Origin: Lachnospiraceae bacterium
GTDB lineage: Bacteria; Bacillota; Clostridia; Lachnospirales; Lachnospiraceae
Direction: 5' to 3'
Assembly (NCBI GenBank): GCA_022510705.1
Contig: JAFLSX010000006.1
Span: 1 to 57,771, forward strand
DNA: 57,771 bases
The notes beneath the pieces were generated by a model. It saw only the letters and a program-made list of their open reading frames with translations, had not been told where the DNA came from and did not search any database. Of this stretch, positions 50,622 to 57,771 are shown one piece after another; within the stretch, counting starts at the first letter, position 1; every line of letters begins with the position of its first letter. A program made the translations under genes and the position numbers.

Positions 50622-52457
50622 TTATTGTGTCTTTTTTATAGCGGCCCGCTTTCTTAAAGTGGGATCTAAAATTTTCTTGCGGATGCGCAGAGAAGTGGGT
50701 GTTACCTCCAAGAGCTCGTCCGTATCAATGAAATCCAGGCACTGTTCCATACTCATGAGCTTGGGAGGTACCAGTCGCAGCGCTTCGTCGGCACTGGAGG
50801 AGCGAGTATTGGTCAGCTGTTTCTTCTTGCAGACATTGACTTCAATATCCTCGCCGCGGCCGTTGCTGCCGATCACCATGCCGGAATATACCTTTACGCC
50901 CGGACCGATAAAGAGAGTACCGCGTTCCTGGGCATTGTAAAGACCGTAAGTAATGGATTCTCCGGTTTCAAAGGCAATCAGGGAACCCTGCTTTCTGTAT
51001 TGGATATCCCCTTTATAAGGGCCGTAACCGTCGAATACGGAGTTCATGATGCCGTTTCCTTTGGTGTCAGTCATGAAATCTCCCCGATAGCCGATCAAGC
51101 CTCTGGAGGGGATGGAAAATTCCAGACGGGTATAGCCGCCTGTACCGGTACCCATATTGCGCAGTTCACCTTTGCGCTGGCTCAGCTTTTCAATGACGAC
51201 GCCGGAATACTCTTCCGGTACATCGATATAGGTCAGTTCCATGGGTTCTAAACGTTTACCGTTCTCGTCTGTCTTATAAAGGACTTCTGCTTTGCTCACC
51301 GCAAATTCAAAACCTTCCCTGCGCATATTCTCGATCAGGACGGAGAGATGTAGCTCGCCGCGGCCGGATACCTTGAAAGCATCAGTGGATTCTGTTTCTT
51401 CCACACGCAAGGACACATCCGTGTTCAGTTCCCTAAAAAGCCTGTCCCTTATATGGCGGCTGGTGATATATTTGCCTTCCTGACCGGCTAAGGGAGAGTC
51501 GTTTACCATAAAATGCATGGCAATGGTGGGCTCACTGATTTTCTGGAAAGGAATGGGCTCAATATGTTCGGGTGAGCAGAGGGTGTCTCCAATGTGAATA
51601 TCCGCAATACCGGATATTGCCACGATGGAGCCGATATGGGCTTCCTTTACTTCCACTTTATTTAAGCCGTCAAACTCGTATAGCTTGCTGATCTTCACTT
51701 TTTTCTGTTTTTCCGGATCATGGGCATTGCAGAGTACGACCTCTTGATTTACCGCAATCCGGCCGTTGTCCACCTTGCCCACACCGATGCGACCCACATA
51801 TTCATTGTAGTCAATGGTACTGATCAGTACCTGGGTGCCTGCTTCGGGATCTCCTTCGGGCGCCGGAATATAATCCAGAATAGTATCGAAGAGGGGCTTC
51901 ATATCCTTATTTTTTACAGTCAGATTTAAGGTAGCGCTGCCGGTTTTGGCGGATGCAAAGACAAAAGGGCAGTCAAGCTGCGCATCGTCGGCTTCCAAAT
52001 CCAGAAAAAGTTCCAGTACTTCGTCCACTACATCTAACGGTCTGGCTTCGGGACGGTCAATCTTGTTGACGCATACAATGACGGGAAGTTTCAATTCCAG
52101 AGCTTTCCGCAAAACAAATTTTGTCTGGGGCATGGGACCTTCAAAGGCATCTACCACCAGGATCACGCCATTTACCATTTTCAAAACCCGTTCTACCTCG
52201 CCGCCAAAGTCCGCATGTCCCGGCGTGTCAATAATATTGATCTTGGTATTTTTATAGGTCACGGCAGTGTTTTTGGAGAGGATGGTAATTCCGCGCTCTC
52301 TTTCAATATCATTGGAATCCATGACGCGCTCCGCCACTTCCTGATTTTCTCTAAAAACGCCGCTTTGTTTTAATAATTCATCCACCAAGGTAGTCTTGCC
52401 ATGGTCAACATGGGCAATGATCGCTACATTTCTGACATCATCTCTTTTTTGCTGCAT
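50622..52457 (-). CDS. typA: Ribosome-associated translational GTPase TypA/BipA
   Basis: Ribosome-binding GTPase with a role in stress growth and 50S assembly. 611 residues, the usual length. G motifs are present: AHVDHGKTT (about 14-22), RERGIT, DTPGHADFG, NKID and SAKTG. Elongation-factor-like domains II, III and V follow, and the BipA-specific C-terminal part includes KVYSGMVIGSNGRGEDIEVN and KKKQLTN. The ATG at 52457 has AAAGGAG upstream. It is transcribed alone. Confidence 0.95.
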   Translation of the reverse strand: MQQKRDDVRNVAIIAHVDHGKTTLVDELLKQSGVFRENQEVAERVMDSNDIERERGITILSKNTAVTYKNTKINIIDTPGHADFGGEVERVLKMVNGVILVVDAFEGPMPQTKFVLRKALELKLPVIVCVNKIDRPEARPLDVVDEVLELFLDLEADDAQLDCPFVFASAKTGSATLNLTVKNKDMKPLFDTILDYIPAPEGDPEAGTQVLISTIDYNEYVGRIGVGKVDNGRIAVNQEVVLCNAHDPEKQKKVKISKLYEFDGLNKVEVKEAHIGSIVAISGIADIHIGDTLCSPEHIEPIPFQKISEPTIAMHFMVNDSPLAGQEGKYITSRHIRDRLFRELNTDVSLRVEETESTDAFKVSGRGELHLSVLIENMRREGFEFAVSKAEVLYKTDENGKRLEPMELTYIDVPEEYSGVVIEKLSQRKGELRNMGTGTGGYTRLEFSIPSRGLIGYRGDFMTDTKGNGIMNSVFDGYGPYKGDIQYRKQGSLIAFETGESITYGLYNAQERGTLFIGPGVKVYSGMVIGSNGRGEDIEVNVCKKKQLTNTRSSSADEALRLVPPKLMSMEQCLDFIDTDELLEVTPTSLRIRKKILDPTLRKRAAIKKTQ

Positions 52458-52695
52458 AAATACTCCTTTGCTTTAAAACCTTTGCAATTAGGATGGGCCA
52501 AATGCCCCCTTTCAAAACTGTTACAGTATAGCACTATTTGTCGGAAGAAGCAAGAAAAAACAGGCAGAAGGCGGACTTTGTCAATACTTTACGGTGAAAA
52601 GATGTGCTATCTGCCCCAAATTTAGAGTATATATAATAGTACATTACAGGCATATTGCCGGAAAAATTCTTATGTGTAAGAAAAGGAGAACAGGT

Positions 52696-53343
52696 ATGAC
52701 AGATAAGGTTATTGAAAACAACCAGGTAACGATTATGGGAGAGATTGTGAGCGGTTTTTCCTATAGTCATGAAATCTTCGGAGAAGGCTTCTACATGGTG
52801 GATGTAAAGGTGCAGCGGTTGAGTGATTCCTTTGATGTGATTCCCATGATGGTGTCGGAGCGGCTGATTGACGTATCCGCAGACTATCGGGGATATTTTG
52901 TTGAGGTAAACGGACAGTTTCGTTCCTACAACAGACACGAGGAAAGGAAAAACAGGCTGGTACTATCCGTATTTGCCAGAGAAATCGTCTTTGTGGAAGA
53001 AATTGAGGAGAGTGCAAAGACCAATCAGATTTTTCTGGACGGCTATATCTGCAAGGTACCCATTTACAGAAAAACCCCTTTGGGAAGGGAGATTGCAGAT
53101 CTTTTGTTGGCTGTAAACAGGCCCTATGGAAAATCAGATTATATTCCCTGTATCTGCTGGGGAAGAAATGCCCGTTTTGCCAGCGGCTTTGAGGTAGGAG
53201 AGCGCTGCAGTGTCTGGGGACGTATTCAAAGCAGGGAATATATGAAAAAAATAGATGAAGAGCAGGTGGAAAAAAGAGTGGCTTACGAAGTATCCGTGAG
53301 CAAACTGGAAATTGTAAGGGAGGAAGAAAAAGAACTCTTATAA
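52696..53343 (+). CDS. OB-fold single-stranded-DNA-binding-like protein
   Basis: 215-residue cytoplasmic protein that reads as two OB-like units: residues about 8-100 (NNQVTIMGEIVSGFSYSHEI, FVEVNGQFRSYNRHEERKN, FVEEI) and about 110-205 (QIFLDGYICKVPIYRKTPLGREIADLL, CWGRNARFASGFEVGERCSVWG). The second unit is SSB/PriB-like. It may bind single-stranded DNA; such proteins are common but little studied in Lachnospiraceae. ATG 52696 (MTDKVIENNQ) follows AAAAGGAG; a longer in-frame reading upstream lacks support. Confidence 0.8.
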   Translation: MTDKVIENNQVTIMGEIVSGFSYSHEIFGEGFYMVDVKVQRLSDSFDVIPMMVSERLIDVSADYRGYFVEVNGQFRSYNRHEERKNRLVLSVFAREIVFVEEIEESAKTNQIFLDGYICKVPIYRKTPLGREIADLLLAVNRPYGKSDYIPCICWGRNARFASGFEVGERCSVWGRIQSREYMKKIDEEQVEKRVAYEVSVSKLEIVREEEKELL

Positions 53344-53362
53344 GGGTAAAAAGAAAGGCAGG

Positions 53363-53391
53363 TTGTAAAATTCTGAAAATTATGATATGAT
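53363..53391 (+). promoter_or_regulatory. Predicted promoter of the adenosyltransferase gene
   Basis: TTGTAA (53363-53368), 17 nt, TATGAT (53386-53391), about 50 nt before the start codon. Confidence 0.5.
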
Positions 53392-53444
53392 ACAACTTGT
53401 CAGTGGATAACCACTGGATACATAACGGGAAAGGCATGTACGTG

Positions 53445-53948
53445 ATGGAAAAAGGCATGATTCATATTTATACCGGTGATGGCAGAGGAAAATCCCCGGC
53501 AGCGCTGGGAAGAGCTCTGCAGGCTGCTGCCAGTGGGGAGCAGGTGGTCATTATTCAGTTCTTAAAAGGAAAAGGACTGGATGACTCAGAGTTTGTACGC
53601 AGCTTAGAACCGGAAATTAAATTGTTCCGTTTTGAAAAATCGGATGAAATTTTTGAAGAACTGCCGGAGCAAAAGAAAGCAGAAGAGATCTTGAATATCC
53701 GCAACGGTATGAATTTCGCAAACAAAGTACTGACCACGGGTGAATGCAATCTGTTGATCTTGGATGAAGTATTGGGACTGTTGGATAAGCATATCATTGA
53801 AACAGAGGATTTGAAGACACTGTTGGAATCGAGAGGAGATACCAATGTGATCCTGACCGGTATCACATTAAATGATGAGGTGTGTATACTGGCGGATGAG
53901 GTATCGAAGATAGAAACATTGAAGTTTAAAACCTTTCCCGCAGGTTGA
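53445..53948 (+). CDS. Cob(I)yrinic acid a,c-diamide adenosyltransferase (CobA/BtuR type)
   Basis: Transfers the adenosyl group of ATP to the cobalt of corrinoids to make coenzyme B12. 167 residues with P-loop IYTGDGRGKSPAALGRALQAA; the usual GKGKT is here GRGKS. Also VVIIQFLKGKG, the conserved LLILDEVLGLLDKHII and VILTGI segments. ATG 53445 is likely; 53436 and 53457 are alternatives. The stop codon lies within the -35 of the next promoter. It links to the metal importer at 2.3 kb only in theme. Confidence 0.87.
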   Translation: MEKGMIHIYTGDGRGKSPAALGRALQAAASGEQVVIIQFLKGKGLDDSEFVRSLEPEIKLFRFEKSDEIFEELPEQKKAEEILNIRNGMNFANKVLTTGECNLLILDEVLGLLDKHIIETEDLKTLLESRGDTNVILTGITLNDEVCILADEVSKIETLKFKTFPAG

Positions 53949-53973
53949 CAGCGGGTAAAATAGATGATATGAT
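53945..53973 (+). promoter_or_regulatory. Strong predicted promoter of the lysine riboswitch-dapAB operon
   Basis: TTGACA (53945-53950), 17 nt, TATGAT (53968-53973). The -35 hexamer overlaps the stop codon of the preceding gene (TGA, 53946-53948). Confidence 0.75.
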
Positions 53974-53981
53974 AGAGAACA

Positions 53982-54193
53982 AAGATAGAGGTTGCGTGTT
54001 TCAAGAGTAGCCCTTCCAATGTGGCAGGCGCAAATGCGGAAGGAGGAAAGGGGAAGACGCCGAAAGAGGAGACGACCTGACAGTTGATTCTTGGGCATAC
54101 AGTGAAGAACTGTATGACTGTCATCTAGAATTAGATGGGGCGCTATCAGGATGGAGAAAACAGCCGGCCTCATTTTGTGAGGTCGGTTTTTTG
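53982..54193 (+). ncRNA. Lysine riboswitch (L-box) with expression-platform terminator
   Basis: The leader holds the conserved core blocks of the L-box: AGAGGTTGCG near 53987, AGAGTAGCCC, GGAAAGGGGAAGACGCCGAA, and the late GATGGGGCGCTATC block that closes P1. A terminator (54164-54192) follows. It controls dapA, the first enzyme of the lysine branch; lysine binding should favour termination. Confidence 0.9.
54164..54192 (+). terminator. Conditional terminator of the lysine riboswitch
   Basis: CCGGCCTCA pairs with TGAGGTCGG (one G-T) around TTTTG, followed by six T. Confidence 0.85.
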
Positions 54194-54267
54194 TGCGTAG
54201 GCATAAGGCAAACTTTGCCGTAAGATGCATTCGGGAGAGCGTTACTGTATTTTAAGGAGGAAAAGAA

Positions 54268-55152
54268 ATGTCTATTTTTAAGGGTGCGGGTGTTGCCATT
54301 GTAACGCCTATGAAGTCAAATGGTGAGGTAAATTACGAAAGCTTTGCAGAGATGATTGAGTTCCAGATTTCAAATGGCACGGATGCAATTATTGTGTGCG
54401 GTACGACGGGTGAATCTTCCACCTTGACCCACGAAGAGCATCTGGATGTCATTAGGTACTGTACGGAAAAGGTGGCTCACAGGATACCCGTAATTGCGGG
54501 AACTGGTTCCAATTGCACTGAGACAGCGGTATATCTGTCCAAGGAAGCGGAGAAATACGGTGTGGATGGTCTGCTTTTGGTTTCTCCTTACTACAATAAG
54601 GCTACCCAGAACGGCCTGTATACACATTTTAAGACAATTGCGGATTCGGTAAAAATACCGGTTATCCTTTATAATGTACCCAGCCGCACGGGCTGTAATA
54701 TTTTACCCGAGACGGTAATCCGGCTTTGCAATGATGTAGAGAACATTGTAGGCGTGAAGGAGGCCAGCGGCAATATCAGTCAGATTGCAAAACTGGCTGC
54801 AAAGGCTCAGGGAAAGGTGGATATTTATTCCGGTAATGACGACCATATCGTACCGGTTCTTTCATTGGGAGGTATTGGTGTCATTTCCGTACTTTCCAAT
54901 GTTGCACCGAAGGAAACCCATGATATATGCGCAAAGTTCTTTGCGGGGGATATAAAAGGAAGTACAGAACTGCAGTTAAAAGCTATGGACCTGTGTGACG
55001 CACTGTTCTGTGAAGTCAATCCCATTCCGGTTAAAAAAGCTCTTAATCTGATGGGAAAAGAGGCAGGAAGTTTAAGGCTGCCCTTGACTGATATGGAAGA
55101 GGCCAATGCAGAAAAGCTTAAAAAAGCAATGCGCGATTTTGGCATTCTATAG
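54268..55152 (+). CDS. dapA: 4-Hydroxy-tetrahydrodipicolinate synthase
   Basis: Condenses pyruvate and aspartate semialdehyde, committing flux to diaminopimelate and lysine. 294 residues, full length. It shows CGTTGESSTL, SPYYNKATQNGLY, the Tyr in YNVPSRTG and the Schiff-base Lys in VGVKEASGN (about residue 161). RBS AAGGAGGAAAAG. It is controlled by the lysine riboswitch upstream and is followed by dapB after 11 bp. Confidence 0.97.
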   Translation: MSIFKGAGVAIVTPMKSNGEVNYESFAEMIEFQISNGTDAIIVCGTTGESSTLTHEEHLDVIRYCTEKVAHRIPVIAGTGSNCTETAVYLSKEAEKYGVDGLLLVSPYYNKATQNGLYTHFKTIADSVKIPVILYNVPSRTGCNILPETVIRLCNDVENIVGVKEASGNISQIAKLAAKAQGKVDIYSGNDDHIVPVLSLGGIGVISVLSNVAPKETHDICAKFFAGDIKGSTELQLKAMDLCDALFCEVNPIPVKKALNLMGKEAGSLRLPLTDMEEANAEKLKKAMRDFGIL

Positions 55153-55163
55153 AGGAGGAATTT

Positions 55164-55934
55164 ATGTATAGATTGATCATGCACGGCTGCAACGGAAAAA
55201 TGGGGCAGGTAATCTCCAATCTGGTTGCAGAGGATGAAGAAGCCTGTATCGTAGCCGGGATAGACTGCAGGGACGACAGACACAACAGTTATCCGGTGTT
55301 TACCGATATTGAGAGTTGTAATGTAGAAGCGGACGCCTTAATTGATTTCAGTGCTGCTCCGGCTGTAGATGCCCTGCTGAGCTTTTGCGAAAAAAGAAAA
55401 ATGCCCTGTGTGCTTTGTACCACCGGACTATCCGAAGAGCAGCTAAAGAAGGTAGAAAAACTGGCGGAAACCACGGCTGTTTTAAGATCTGCCAATATGT
55501 CCTTAGGAATCAATTTACTTTTGAAATTATTGAAAGAGGCTGCGGAAGTTTTAGCTACTGCAGGCTTTGATATTGAGGTTGTAGAAAAACATCACAACCA
55601 GAAATTGGATGCACCCAGCGGAACTGCTTTGGCTCTGGCTGACTCTATTAACGAAGAATGCAATAATGCCTATGAGTACGTGTATGACAGAAGCAAGGTA
55701 CGTCAGAAACGTTCAAAAAAGGAGATTGGTATTTCGGCTGTCCGCGGCGGCACCATCGTTGGGGAGCATGATGTGATTTTTGCAGGGGCTGACGAGGTAG
55801 TAACCTTTTCCCATACGGCCTATTCCAAGGCAGTATTTGGAAAGGGTGCCATTCAGGCTGCCAAATTTTTGGCAGGTAAACCTGCAGGACTTTATAATAT
55901 GAGTGCCGTTATCGATGGAGCAGGTCAGATTTAA
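55164..55934 (+). CDS. dapB: 4-Hydroxy-tetrahydrodipicolinate reductase
   Basis: Second step of the lysine branch, NAD(P)H-dependent. 256 residues. The N-terminal nucleotide motif is HGCNGKMGQVI; the family signature VEKHHNQKLDAPSGTA contains the catalytic His and Lys. It is slightly short at the N-terminal domain but complete. GAGGAGG precedes the ATG. It is co-transcribed with dapA and followed by a hairpin. Confidence 0.96.
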   Translation: MYRLIMHGCNGKMGQVISNLVAEDEEACIVAGIDCRDDRHNSYPVFTDIESCNVEADALIDFSAAPAVDALLSFCEKRKMPCVLCTTGLSEEQLKKVEKLAETTAVLRSANMSLGINLLLKLLKEAAEVLATAGFDIEVVEKHHNQKLDAPSGTALALADSINEECNNAYEYVYDRSKVRQKRSKKEIGISAVRGGTIVGEHDVIFAGADEVVTFSHTAYSKAVFGKGAIQAAKFLAGKPAGLYNMSAVIDGAGQI

Positions 55935-55972
55935 CATCGCAAAACCGGCGAAACACATTTGGCGAAAACAAC

Positions 55973-56010
55973 CGAAGCAGGCATAATTGCCTGCTTCGAT
56001 TAGTTTTGGA
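55973..56010. terminator. Intrinsic terminator after dapB, possibly bidirectional
   Basis: CGAAGCAGGCA pairs with TGCCTGCTTCG around a 4-nt loop, followed by ATTAGTTTT. It separates dapB from the convergent lipoprotein gene. Confidence 0.7.
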
Positions 56011-56011
56011 G

Positions 56012-56437
56012 TTAACGGCCCATAGTACCGGCATTGTTATTTCTGCTGCTGGAGTTTCCATTGCCGGATCCGGTAACGTCGTTGGTAATATCGGAAATAC
56101 CATTACCGATGTCATTGAAAATGTCACCTACAGTATTGCCTGCATCATTCAGTGCATCATTTGCTACACCGTTTCTGCTGCCTGTGCTGCTGTTATTTGT
56201 ACTGTTTCCTAAGGTATTACCATTGTTAGTACCGTTAGTGGTGTTACCTAAAGTGCTGTTAGTTCCATTGGTACTGCCGTTGTTATTGCCGTTTCCCGTA
56301 CCGCTTGCATTACTTTCCGTGGTACTTCCTCCGGCCATATTGTTGTCATTGTTCATAGAACCGCTGCCGCATGCTGTCAGAGCGCAGACGCTCATGATTG
56401 CCAGGCAGAGTATAGTTGTCTTCATTTTTATTTTCAT
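56012..56437 (-). CDS. Asn/Gly/Thr/Ser-rich lipoprotein of unknown function
   Basis: Not recognised. 141 residues: a signal peptide with lipobox Cys (ALTACGSGS), then about 60 residues of low-complexity Asn/Gly/Thr/Ser with repeated NGTN-like units, then a more regular segment with spaced hydrophobic residues (DALNDAGNTVGDIFNDIGNG, ISDITNDVTG) that could form an amphipathic helix. RBS AAAAGGGGTG lies 7 nt before the ATG at 56437. It may be a cell-wall spacer or sporulation-related lipoprotein, but nothing proves it. The opposite strand has a hydrophobic open frame of similar length, judged a shadow. Confidence 0.7.
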   Translation of the reverse strand: MKIKMKTTILCLAIMSVCALTACGSGSMNNDNNMAGGSTTESNASGTGNGNNNGSTNGTNSTLGNTTNGTNNGNTLGNSTNNSSTGSRNGVANDALNDAGNTVGDIFNDIGNGISDITNDVTGSGNGNSSSRNNNAGTMGR

Positions 56438-56570
56438 AATATCACCCCTTTTATAAAATAAATATCAGACGTTAGTATTGTGTGCAGTGATTTTTAATTT
56501 ATGCAAAGCAGTAGTCAAAAATATTTTTTTATTATAAAATGTAAAAAAAGAAAAAATCAGGAAGGAAAAG

Positions 56571-56592
56571 GTTGAAAATTCAGATTTTCAAC
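56571..56592. promoter_or_regulatory. Palindrome between ribosome site and start of the HisA-like gene
   Basis: GTTGAAAAT-TCAG-ATTTTCAAC is a perfect 9+9 inverted repeat. The nearest good ribosome site (GGAAGGAAAAGG, 56560-56571) is on its far side and the ATG at 56604 is 11 nt after it. If the RNA stem forms, it brings the two closer; as DNA it could bind a repressor. Confidence 0.5.
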
Positions 56593-56603
56593 TTGTAATA
56601 AAA

Positions 56604-57386
56604 ATGGAGTTCAGACCCTGTATTGATATTCATAATGGCAAAGTAAAACAAATTGTTGGCAGCAGCTTGAAAGATGAAAGCGATGCAGCACGGGAAAATT
56701 ATGTTGCAGACCAGGATGCCGCATATTTTGCCAAATTATACCGAAAGTTAAACTTACGAGGCGGACATGTTATTCTTTTAAATCCTGTATCCAGCCCTTT
56801 TTATGAGGAAACCAGGAATCAGGCGCTTAAGGCGCTTAAATCCTATCCGGACGGGCTTCAGGTGGGAGGCGGTATTACGCCGCAGAATGCAGAAGTTTTT
56901 TTAAATGCGGGAGCCAGTCATGTAATTGTGACCTCCTATGTATTCAGAGAGGGAAGAATAGACTATGACAGACTTGACGAAATGAAGTCAGCCGTGGGGA
57001 AAGAGAGGCTGGTTTTGGATGTGAGCTGCAAAAAAAAGGCGGAAGGTTATGTAGTGGTGACGGACAGATGGCAAAAGGAAACAGAGGAGTGGGTAACGGA
57101 AGAACTTTTAAAAACACTTTCGGCTTATTGTGATGAGTTTTTAATTCACGCGGTGGATGTGGAAGGGAAAGAAAACGGCATTGAACGTGACTTGGCTGCC
57201 TTACTGGGAGGTTATCAGGGAAATCCCGTGACCTACGCGGGTGGCATTCACAGCTTTGAAGATCTGATTTTATTAAAGGAACTGGGAAAGGATAGGGTCA
57301 ATGTAACCATAGGCAGTGCCTTAGATATTTTTGGCGGCAATCTGCCTTTTATGGAGGTGGCATCCTTTTTGGGGGGAGCCGGGTAA
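56604..57386 (+). CDS. hisA: HisA, eukaryotic-type (ProFAR isomerase)
   Basis: Isomerises ProFAR to PRFAR in histidine synthesis. 260 residues with the eukaryotic/HIS6-like start FRPCIDIHNGKVKQIVGSSL (catalytic Asp8), LQVGGGITPQNAEVFLNAGASHVI, and the second acid in IHAVDVEGKENGIE; VTYAGGIHSFEDL is the C-terminal phosphate loop. This branch differs from the usual ~240-residue bacterial HisA. No other his gene is nearby. The ribosome site is unusually far, with a palindrome between (56571-56592). Role in histidine synthesis is inferred from family. Confidence 0.85.
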   Translation: MEFRPCIDIHNGKVKQIVGSSLKDESDAARENYVADQDAAYFAKLYRKLNLRGGHVILLNPVSSPFYEETRNQALKALKSYPDGLQVGGGITPQNAEVFLNAGASHVIVTSYVFREGRIDYDRLDEMKSAVGKERLVLDVSCKKKAEGYVVVTDRWQKETEEWVTEELLKTLSAYCDEFLIHAVDVEGKENGIERDLAALLGGYQGNPVTYAGGIHSFEDLILLKELGKDRVNVTIGSALDIFGGNLPFMEVASFLGGAG

Positions 57387-57418
57387 AGAACCGGACGAAA
57401 TATTTCACACCTTTACAA

Positions 57419-57450
57419 AAAAAGAACCAATCCGAAGATTGGTTCTTTTT
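57419..57450. terminator. Intrinsic terminator after the HisA-like gene
   Basis: AAAGAACCAATC pairs perfectly with GATTGGTTCTTT around CGAA, followed by a T-run; preceded by an A-run, so also usable for the convergent cold-shock gene. Confidence 0.8.
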
Positions 57451-57556
57451 CTAATCTTATAAGACGATATTGCAAATTCTAAATAAAAATACTAAGTAAG
57501 TCTTTATATTTAAGAACAGGTACATCGTGTTACTGATTAGGGGTGTTATAATAGAA

Positions 57557-57757
57557 TTATAACTTGGTTACGTTTACAGCCTGAGGTCCTTTTTCGCCGT
57601 TAACAACTTCAAATTCAACAGCCTGGCCTTCGTCCAAAGACTTAAAGCCTTCCATGTTCAGACCTGAATAATGTACGAATACATCATTGCCGGATTCATC
57701 AGAGATGAAACCATAACCTTTTTGGTTGTTAAACCACTTTACTGTACCTTTGTTCAT
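57557..57757 (-). CDS. Cold-shock domain protein (CspA family)
   Basis: Small RNA-binding OB-fold protein that melts RNA structures. 66 residues, complete. RNA-binding motifs KGYGFISD (RNP1) and VFVHYSGL (RNP2) are intact. TGGAGGTATC lies directly before the ATG at 57757, so the promoter and 5' leader are outside the window. Confidence 0.95.
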   Translation of the reverse strand: MNKGTVKWFNNQKGYGFISDESGNDVFVHYSGLNMEGFKSLDEGQAVEFEVVNGEKGPQAVNVTKL

Positions 57758-57771
57758 TGTAGATACCTCCA

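Noticed and set aside
56034..56456. Hydrophobic plus-strand open frame opposite the Asn-rich lipoprotein
   Set aside because: It is the complement of Asn/Thr codons (giving Leu/Val/Pro runs) with no ribosome site; the reverse strand has a signal peptide, lipobox and ribosome site.

Overview
The window looks like chromosomal DNA of an anaerobic, plant-glycan-degrading Firmicute of the Lachnospiraceae type (Roseburia, Agathobacter, Butyrivibrio and relatives). This is inferred from moderate GC, Gram-positive ribosome-binding sites, lipoprotein signals, a lysine riboswitch upstream of dapA, and a mannan-utilisation layout like that described for Roseburia. No rRNA, tRNA, transposase, phage gene or CRISPR array is visible.

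Left flank (1-5.8 kb): the 5' part of ATP-type PEP carboxykinase, a YitT-family membrane protein, then a CsoR/InrS-type metal sensor divergent from a nickel/cobalt ECF transporter (cbiM-cbiQ-cbiO), and a DegV fatty-acid-binding protein whose promoter carries two operator-like palindromes. A membrane-anchored GH5 glycosidase follows. A riboswitch/attenuator-like leader precedes a TrpB2-type tryptophan synthase beta chain. Behind it lie three cyclic-di-GMP genes: a 7TM-GGDEF cyclase, an EAL phosphodiesterase, and a LacI-type sugar-sensor domain fused to HD-GYP.

Centre (13.9-47.3 kb): a large beta-mannan/glucomannan utilisation region. Its hydrolases are a GH2 beta-mannosidase, a GH5 lipoprotein mannanase, a cytoplasmic GH26, and a cell-surface CBM-GH26. 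Two SGNH (CE17-like) acetylesterases are present, one outside and one inside. Two ABC permease pairs with two very different solute-binding proteins flank an NHL/TPR protein, a Yip1-like membrane protein and a DUF5696-like membrane-anchored protein. A three-repeat lipoprotein, probably glycan-binding, lies in the same run. A second operon led by a LacI repressor encodes mannobiose 2-epimerase, mannosylglucose phosphorylase (GH130_1), an acetylesterase and a GH94 phosphorylase; a GH130_2 mannooligosaccharide phosphorylase ends the first operon. Inferred flow: surface GH26/GH5 enzymes and the esterase cut acetylated mannan, oligosaccharides are bound and imported, internal GH26, esterase and GH2 trim them, and phosphorylases plus epimerase yield mannose-1-phosphate and glucose. 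No transporter ATPase, alpha-galactosidase or beta-glucosidase is encoded here.

Right flank (47.4-57.8 kb): an unrecognised lipoprotein, an OFA-family MFS carrier, a PF06541-type membrane protein, TypA/BipA, an OB-fold (SSB-like) protein, a corrinoid adenosyltransferase, a lysine riboswitch controlling dapA-dapB, an Asn/Gly/Thr-rich lipoprotein, a eukaryotic-type HisA and a cold-shock protein.

The less-described parts are the NHL-Yip1-DUF5696 block between two importers, the triple-repeat lipoprotein, the LacI-HD-GYP fusion and the orphan leader RNA upstream of trpB2. All assignments come from reading sequence and motifs; no database search was run.
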